Positions 59,562-64,000 of a stretch of DNA of 64,000 nucleotides are shown here, piece by piece. The position numbers and the translations under genes were made by a program. How positions within the stretch are numbered: the stretch's first letter is position 1; the number at the start of each line of letters is the position of its first letter. The notes beneath the pieces are model-generated. The model was not told the DNA's origin and searched no databases. It saw only the letters and a list, made by a program, of their open reading frames with translations. The DNA comes from Flavobacterium sharifuzzamanii (GTDB taxonomy: Bacteria; Bacteroidota; Bacteroidia; Flavobacteriales; Flavobacteriaceae): assembly GCF_003254585.1 (NCBI RefSeq), contig NZ_QJGZ01000041.1:186001-250000 (forward strand), in the 5' to 3' direction.

Positions 59562-60152
59562 CTAGAGCTTGTTTTTTAACAATTCTTCAGATCCATAACC
59601 TAATTTTCGAATACAGGCTAAAGCTTGTTTTTGTGTAATGTCAATTTCTGTGATATCTTTTTTATCTACAAAAACCACCGATCCGCTCCACGGATTTGGA
59701 GCATCCGGTATAAAAACTGTAAATTTCTCATCACTGACTTGCTCTATTAAAAAAGCAAATTGCAAACCAGCATCTGTAGGAACTAAAATTACTTTTAAAT
59801 CGTCTTTAGATTCTAAACCTAATATGTTTTCATTCATGCTTTTCATAAATGAATAACCAGGGACAAAACTTAAAATACCATCTTCTAATTTCTGAACTAA
59901 TTTTTCAGCAGCTGCCGTTTTTGCCAATAATCCAGCAATAAAACAAATTAGGATTATGATTAATATTCCAACAAGCTCCTGAATTGCAAGGCCTAAAACG
60001 CTTACTTTTGGTAAAGTGCTTACAAGTGGCAGTGTAGTCTTTTGTACAAGACCATATCCTTTTTCCAAAACAATTAATAGTACAACCAGCGGTACTAAGA
60101 ACAGAATTCCTCCTAAAAAAGTTGCTTTGAGAATCTTTAAAATACTTTTCAT
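59562..60152 (-). CDS. DUF502 membrane protein
   Basis: A 196-residue inner-membrane protein: two hydrophobic segments (ATFLGGILFLVPLVVLLIVL and VSVLGLAIQELVGILIIILI plus CFIAGLLAKT) then a soluble part with GSVVFVDKKDITEIDITQKQ-type strands and KVILVPTDAGLQFAFLIEQV. This is the DUF502 pattern, function unknown. ATG at 60150-60152. Between the UbiA and GHMP kinase genes on the same strand. Confidence 0.88.
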   Translation of the reverse strand: MKSILKILKATFLGGILFLVPLVVLLIVLEKGYGLVQKTTLPLVSTLPKVSVLGLAIQELVGILIIILICFIAGLLAKTAAAEKLVQKLEDGILSFVPGYSFMKSMNENILGLESKDDLKVILVPTDAGLQFAFLIEQVSDEKFTVFIPDAPNPWSGSVVFVDKKDITEIDITQKQALACIRKLGYGSEELLKNKL

Positions 60153-60222
60153 AGGCAATAATTTTTTAAGATTAAATGTTTAGGAAACGGTATTCAATAG
60201 CAATATTTTAAGAGGTTTAACT

Positions 60223-61161
60223 TTAAAACTGATAAACGACCTCTAATTTGTAGTCTTTTAAGGATGCTTTGGCTCTTTCTAAATCTTCGGTAAAACCAAG
60301 AATGTAACCACCACCGCCAGAACCGCAAAGTTTTAGGTAATAATCGTTTGTGTCAATTCCGTGTTGCCAGATTCCGTGAAATTGTTCTGGGATCATTGGT
60401 TTAAAATGATTTAAAACAACTTTAGAAAGCTTTTTAGTATTGGTAAACAAAGATTTCATATCGCCGTGCAGGAAGTTTTCTACGCAAGCATCTGTATATT
60501 TCACAAACTGGTTTTTAAGCATGGCACGGAAACCTTTATCTTTTAAGTTTTCCATAAAAATGCTAACCATTGGAGCAGTTTCGCCCACAATTCCTGAATC
60601 TAATAAAAAGACAGCACCTTTTCCGTCAAAACTCTGAGTCGGAATTCCAGTTGCTTCAATGTTATCTTTAGAATTAATCAGGATTGGAATACTCAAATAG
60701 CTGTTTAAAGGATCTAAACCAGAGCTTTTTCCGTGGAAAAAGCTTTCCATTTGAGAAAATATATTTTTTAGGTGTAATAATTTTTCACGAGTCAAATTCT
60801 CCAGAACAGTAATTTTGTTGGTAGCATATTTATCATAAATAGCTGCAACAAGTGCACCGCTGCTTCCAACACCGTATCCTTGTGGAATACTAGAATCGAA
60901 GTACATTCCAGTTTCAACATCATTTTTTAAAGTGTCTAAATCGAAAGTAACCAATTCTGGCTGCTGAGTATGTAGCACTTCAAGATAAGAAGCAAAACTT
61001 CTTAAGCTTCTATTTGATGAAATCGCTTCTTCTGTAGGCTCTTCAGATTTTTTTAAAGCGCCATTGTAAAAGTTATAAGGGATAGAAAGTCCTTTAGAGT
61101 CGCGGATAATTCCGTATTCTCCAAAGAGTAATATTTTTGAGTAAAATAGTGGTCCTTTCAT
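60223..61161 (-). CDS. GHMP kinase, mevalonate kinase-like
   Basis: A 312-residue kinase. Motif 1: LLFGEYGII; ATP loop: IPQGYGVGSSGALVAAIYDK (PxxxGLGSSAA variant); motif 3: LCGSGGGGYILGF near the C-terminus. In flavobacteria this type is annotated mevalonate kinase, phosphorylating mevalonate. Its gene lies on the same strand as diphosphomevalonate decarboxylase, separated by the toxin-antitoxin pair (3 bases after the toxin end). ATG at 61159-61161. Confidence 0.88.
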   Translation of the reverse strand: MKGPLFYSKILLFGEYGIIRDSKGLSIPYNFYNGALKKSEEPTEEAISSNRSLRSFASYLEVLHTQQPELVTFDLDTLKNDVETGMYFDSSIPQGYGVGSSGALVAAIYDKYATNKITVLENLTREKLLHLKNIFSQMESFFHGKSSGLDPLNSYLSIPILINSKDNIEATGIPTQSFDGKGAVFLLDSGIVGETAPMVSIFMENLKDKGFRAMLKNQFVKYTDACVENFLHGDMKSLFTNTKKLSKVVLNHFKPMIPEQFHGIWQHGIDTNDYYLKLCGSGGGGYILGFTEDLERAKASLKDYKLEVVYQF

Positions 61162-61164
61162 GAT

Positions 61165-61470
61165 TTATTTAATGTCTTTCTTAATTTTATTTGGGTTTTG
61201 CCTGGTATCGAAAATATTATGAATTCTGATTTCATTTGCGCTAAAACTATATAACAGACTTGATTGTTTTGTTATAACGCATTTTCGATATTTTTTGTTT
61301 ACAGATGATTTTGGAAAAATCTCTGGATTCATCACCATTATTGAAATTGCTTTTTCAAATTTGACAATAAACATCTTTTTTGATTTTTCTGACCATCTTG
61401 CTTCAATGAACTTTAAAACTGAATCTAAATTTTTCTCCGCTGTTTTTGAAAAACTTACTTTAAGATCCAC
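61165..61470 (-). CDS. ParE/RelE-superfamily toxin
   Basis: A 101-residue protein of the RelE/ParE toxin fold: LKVSFSKTAEKNLDSVLKFI, SEKSKKMFIVKFEKAISIMV, PEIFPKSSVNKKYRKCVITK and RIHNIFDTRQNPNKIK. The end motif IFDTRQNP is typical of ParE-like toxins, which attack gyrase, while RelE toxins cleave mRNA; sequence alone does not decide. GTG start at 61468-61470 overlaps the antitoxin stop by one base (TAGTG). Confidence 0.9.
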   Translation of the reverse strand: MDLKVSFSKTAEKNLDSVLKFIEARWSEKSKKMFIVKFEKAISIMVMNPEIFPKSSVNKKYRKCVITKQSSLLYSFSANEIRIHNIFDTRQNPNKIKKDIK

Positions 61471-61688
61471 TATCTGTATTTTTTCATCACATCCTCATAG
61501 CTCGTAAATTCTCCTCTTTCAAATTCTAATTCACTTTGAGCTATATCTTCTTTTTGTTGATCAGTCAAATCGTCCCACCAATCTTTTTTATTTTTTCTAA
61601 GCAATTTTGCAACTGCCATAATGATTGAAGGATCATCAGTTTTTTTCAACATCTCCATCGCTTCGCGTTTTTCTAATTGAATGTCCAT
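61470..61688 (-). CDS. Antitoxin partner of the ParE/RelE-type toxin
   Basis: A 72-residue acidic, helical protein (ATG at 61686-61688): QLEKREAMEMLKKTDDPSII, KLLRKNKKDWWDDLTDQQKE, then SELEFERGEFTSYEDVMKKY. The C-terminal part resembles toxin-binding tails of addiction antitoxins; the first part may bind DNA. It ends overlapping the toxin start, a usual antitoxin-first order. Together they may stabilise this locus. Confidence 0.82.
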   Translation of the reverse strand: MDIQLEKREAMEMLKKTDDPSIIMAVAKLLRKNKKDWWDDLTDQQKEDIAQSELEFERGEFTSYEDVMKKYR

Positions 61689-61718
61689 AACCAAAAATTT
61701 AACTAAAGATACGGAAAA

Positions 61719-62819
61719 TTATAATGCAATCGCGCCGCTTCCAATTTTGTCGCAAATGTACTGACCATTCTGACAAAAAACAACTAATTCACTCTGAATA
61801 AATTGTAATACTTTTTCGCTAACGTTTTCAGGATAAAGTACATGAACATTTGCTCCAGCATCAAGCGTAAAACATACTGGAATCTTGGTTTCATTTCTAA
61901 ATTTCCAGATTGCGTTTATGATTTGAAGCGTGTTTGGTTTCATCAAAATAAAATAAGGCATTGATGTCATCATCATAGCATGCAGCGTCAATGCTTCACT
62001 TTCTACAACTTTGATAAATTCTTCTAAATCTCCGTTTTCAAAAATGGCGATTAATTTATCCAGATTTTCGTGTGCTTGTGCAAAACGTCTTTCTGCATAC
62101 GGATGGTTGTGCATTAAATCGTGCCCAACCGTACTAGAAACTTGTTTTTCGCCTTTGTCAACCAATAAAATGGTATCTTGATAATTCTTGAAGTTCTCGT
62201 GAATTGTATACGGAAATTCAACTCCAAATAAATCTGTACTTCCTTCGATATTAGCCTGATTTCCCCAAACTACTACATTTCCTTTTACACTTCGGCAAGC
62301 ACTTCCTGAACCTAAACGAGCTAGAAATGAAGCTTTTTGATAGAAATAATCATCAGTCATTTCTGGATTCAATTTTCTTTCCAAACTCATAAAATTCATT
62401 GCCAAAGCCGCCATTCCAGAAGCCGAAGAAGCAATTCCCGAACTATGCGGAAAAGTATTTTGAGTATCAATTGTAAAATGATATTCTTTCAAAAAAGGCA
62501 GATAAACTTCAACTCTTTCTAAAAACTTCTGAATTTTTGGCTTGAAATCTTCTTTTGGTTTTCCTTCAAAAAGTAAATCAAAAGAAAAACTATTTGTCCC
62601 GCTAGGCGGAGTCGAAGCGTCTTTTTTAGAAAAAGCCAATTTCGTAATCGTTTTACAATTATTCAAAGTAAAACTTACAGAAGGATTTGCTGGAATCTGG
62701 TTGTTTTTTTTCCCCCAGTATTTCACTAACGCAATGTTGCTTGGAGCGCTCCATTCAAAGTTTCCGTTTTCGATTGTTGAAGTATATGGATTTGGTATAA
62801 AATCAGCTGCTGTTAACAT
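61719..62819 (-). CDS. mvaD: Diphosphomevalonate decarboxylase
   Basis: A 366-residue enzyme converting mevalonate diphosphate to isopentenyl diphosphate with ATP. GHMP-type motif FPHSSGIASSASGMAALAMN, then FLARLGSGSACRSVKGNVVV, a catalytic Asp in FTLDAGANVHVLY and the family start SAPSNIALVKYWGKKN. ATG at 62817-62819. A TATCTTTG box (minus strand, 62837-62844) lies 18 bases before it. It is the first gene of the isoprenoid unit with the GHMP kinase, DUF502 and UbiA. Confidence 0.95.
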   Translation of the reverse strand: MLTAADFIPNPYTSTIENGNFEWSAPSNIALVKYWGKKNNQIPANPSVSFTLNNCKTITKLAFSKKDASTPPSGTNSFSFDLLFEGKPKEDFKPKIQKFLERVEVYLPFLKEYHFTIDTQNTFPHSSGIASSASGMAALAMNFMSLERKLNPEMTDDYFYQKASFLARLGSGSACRSVKGNVVVWGNQANIEGSTDLFGVEFPYTIHENFKNYQDTILLVDKGEKQVSSTVGHDLMHNHPYAERRFAQAHENLDKLIAIFENGDLEEFIKVVESEALTLHAMMMTSMPYFILMKPNTLQIINAIWKFRNETKIPVCFTLDAGANVHVLYPENVSEKVLQFIQSELVVFCQNGQYICDKIGSGAIAL

Positions 62820-62836
62820 GAATTACAAAATTTTGG

Positions 62837-62844
62837 CAAAGATA
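62837..62844 (-). promoter_or_regulatory. Candidate -7 box of mvaD
   Basis: The minus strand reads TATCTTTG (TAnnTTTG). No TTG at the usual spacing. Confidence 0.4.
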
Positions 62845-62929
62845 GTTTTTTCGCCATAAAGGGATAATTTTTTATCCATAATGGTTTAAACTTTTCTTTT
62901 GACTATTTTTGAATTCAAAATTTGATACA

Positions 62930-63406
62930 ATGAATAAGTTCGTCAAAATCGCTATAGCTTTAGTAATTTGTTTAACAGTAGGATATTCTGCGGGATTGGT
63001 TACAAAGCCAAGTATAGAGACTTGGTATGTCATGCTGGAAAAACCAGTTTTTAATCCGCCGAATTGGGTTTTTATGCCAGTTTGGACTGTAATTTATATT
63101 CTAATGGCAATTGCGGCTGCATTAGTTTGGGACAGAATAAAAGAAAATACAGAAGAAGTTAAAAAAGCATTGCTGTTTTTTATCATTCAATTGATTTTAA
63201 ATTCAATTTGGTCTTATTTATTCTTCGGACTAAAAAATCCGATGCTGGCTTTAATCGAAATCGTGCTTTTATGGTTAATGATTTATGAAACGTATTTAAA
63301 ATTCATCAAAATCAATAAAACTGCAGGTTATTTATTGATTCCGTATTTAGCTTGGGTTGGATTTGCAACTGTTCTGAATGCTAGTATTTGGTGGTTAAAC
63401 AAGTAG
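62930..63406 (+). CDS. TspO/MBR family membrane protein
   Basis: A 158-residue protein with five transmembrane helices. TspO signature: KPSIETWYVMLEKPVFNPPN followed by WVFMPVWTVIYILMAIAAAL, then LNSIWSYLFFGLKNPMLALI. TspO-type proteins bind porphyrins and related ligands and take part in tetrapyrrole or stress regulation. ATG at 62930; the frame opens at 62909 but the first helix starts here. A TATTTTTG box at 62904-62911 may be its -7 element. Confidence 0.92.
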   Translation: MNKFVKIAIALVICLTVGYSAGLVTKPSIETWYVMLEKPVFNPPNWVFMPVWTVIYILMAIAAALVWDRIKENTEEVKKALLFFIIQLILNSIWSYLFFGLKNPMLALIEIVLLWLMIYETYLKFIKINKTAGYLLIPYLAWVGFATVLNASIWWLNK

Positions 63407-63410
63407 TTTT

Positions 63411-63998
63411 TTAATTTTTAATCTCCGTTTTCAGTTTCTTAAATTCTTCATTTTTAGCATATAAAAAATCCATTGTATAAAGTAGATTTTTTTGTTTTAG
63501 AATAACTTCTGATTGTGGATCAGCGGAACAAAATTCTAGAAAAAGAGCCTTTTCATTTGGATTTAATTTTAAGTCTTTTGTAAAGAAATCCAGAGGGCAT
63601 GTTGCTTCCATGAATGTTTTGAAATCTAATTCGGGAGTTTTCTTTTTAGGTTTTTTATTGGTGCTGTCTTCTTTTTTAAACAAACTTAGAAGGCCTGCGC
63701 CCATAGCGCCAAAATTCATTCCATTTGAAATGGAGCCGTCATAAACTCCAGTGTATTTCCGTAAATCGCGAGAAGCTCTCTGTAATGCAATCGAATCTGA
63801 AACTTCTGCAGTAGGACCTACGTGAGGAAATTTTATGTTTGTTATTAAGACCTCATCTAGTTCTTCTGGTTTCAAAATCATATTCACCACAATATTGTTC
63901 TGATCTATATTTTCCTGTGAAATTTTTAGCCTTTTAAAAAAGTAATCTTTAGAGAAAAACAACACACTATCTTGCGGTCTTACCAGAATCGAAAATTC
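63411..63998 (-). CDS. Carboxypeptidase-like regulatory domain protein, C-terminal part
   Basis: Open at the right edge of the window, so partial; no start is needed at 63965. The visible N-terminal part EFSILVRPQDSVLFFSKDYF and then NIVVNMILKPEELDEVLI has the end of a CarboxypepD_reg-like beta-sandwich. The rest (about 160 residues) is helical, with FKKEDSTNKKPKKKTPELDF, and has no known motif. Such proteins are usually secreted or outer-membrane-associated in Bacteroidetes. The 3' end is convergent with the TspO gene, with 4 bases between stops. Confidence 0.75.
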   Translation of the reverse strand, partial: EFSILVRPQDSVLFFSKDYFFKRLKISQENIDQNNIVVNMILKPEELDEVLITNIKFPHVGPTAEVSDSIALQRASRDLRKYTGVYDGSISNGMNFGAMGAGLLSLFKKEDSTNKKPKKKTPELDFKTFMEATCPLDFFTKDLKLNPNEKALFLEFCSADPQSEVILKQKNLLYTMDFLYAKNEEFKKLKTEIKN

Positions 63999-64000
63999 GC

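Overview
The window comes from a low-GC Bacteroidetes chromosome, most likely Flavobacterium or a close relative. Several features point that way: flavobacterial promoters of the form TTG-N(17-23)-TAnnTTTG before both tRNA-Asp genes and the DUF4407 gene; a TonB-dependent receptor with a carboxypeptidase-like N-terminal domain; a mevalonate-pathway cluster; and many gene-free gaps filled with palindromic or near-palindromic repeats. The first gene (sensor histidine kinase) and the last gene (carboxypeptidase-like regulatory domain protein) run off the window ends.

Layout. 1-7.4 kb: histidine kinase end, alkyltransferase-like protein, LysE-type exporter, trmB, ammonium transporter, NTF2-like secreted protein, a triple-repeat lipoprotein, a ribosome-hibernation factor and a small orphan gene. 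7.5-13.2 kb: an AT-rich five-gene minus-strand operon (Vsr-like nuclease, C5-cytosine methyltransferase, double-GHKL ATPase/kinase, receiver-domain protein, caspase/CHAT-like protease). This is the most interesting part of the window: a candidate defence system joining a restriction-modification-type module to a phosphorelay and a protease effector. 13.2-19.8 kb: AsmA-like protein, thioredoxin, M1 aminopeptidase and DUF58 protein. 19.9-21.0 kb: two near-identical tRNA-Asp units separated by repeats. 21.1-26.4 kb: AraC regulator and a TolC/HlyD/MFS efflux operon. 26.6-31.5 kb: HAD phosphatase, an XRE regulator divergent from a second copy of the small orphan family, a methyltransferase flanked by 122-bp direct repeats, an FRG-domain gene, an uncharacterised gene and tRNA-Leu.

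31.6-46 kb: M20 dipeptidase, a BlaI/M56-TonB signalling operon with DUF6624 and YwqK-like lipoprotein genes, saccharopine-dehydrogenase-like enzyme, DUF423 protein, PEP carboxykinase, phytase with its TonB-dependent receptor, and a DUF4407 protein. 46-55 kb: PH/SHOCT protein, MmcQ/YjbR, DUF4260, GNAT and cyclase-family genes, hemW, a four-helix-bundle protein, ruvC, a WG-repeat lipoprotein, a flippase-like membrane protein and a family 2 glycosyltransferase. 55-64 kb: TonB-like lipoprotein, DUF456, DUF937, pseudouridine synthase, UbiA prenyltransferase, DUF502, GHMP (mevalonate-type) kinase, a ParE/RelE-type toxin-antitoxin pair, diphosphomevalonate decarboxylase and TspO.

All assignments come from reading motifs and context; no search or computation was run. 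Statements about base composition are by eye.
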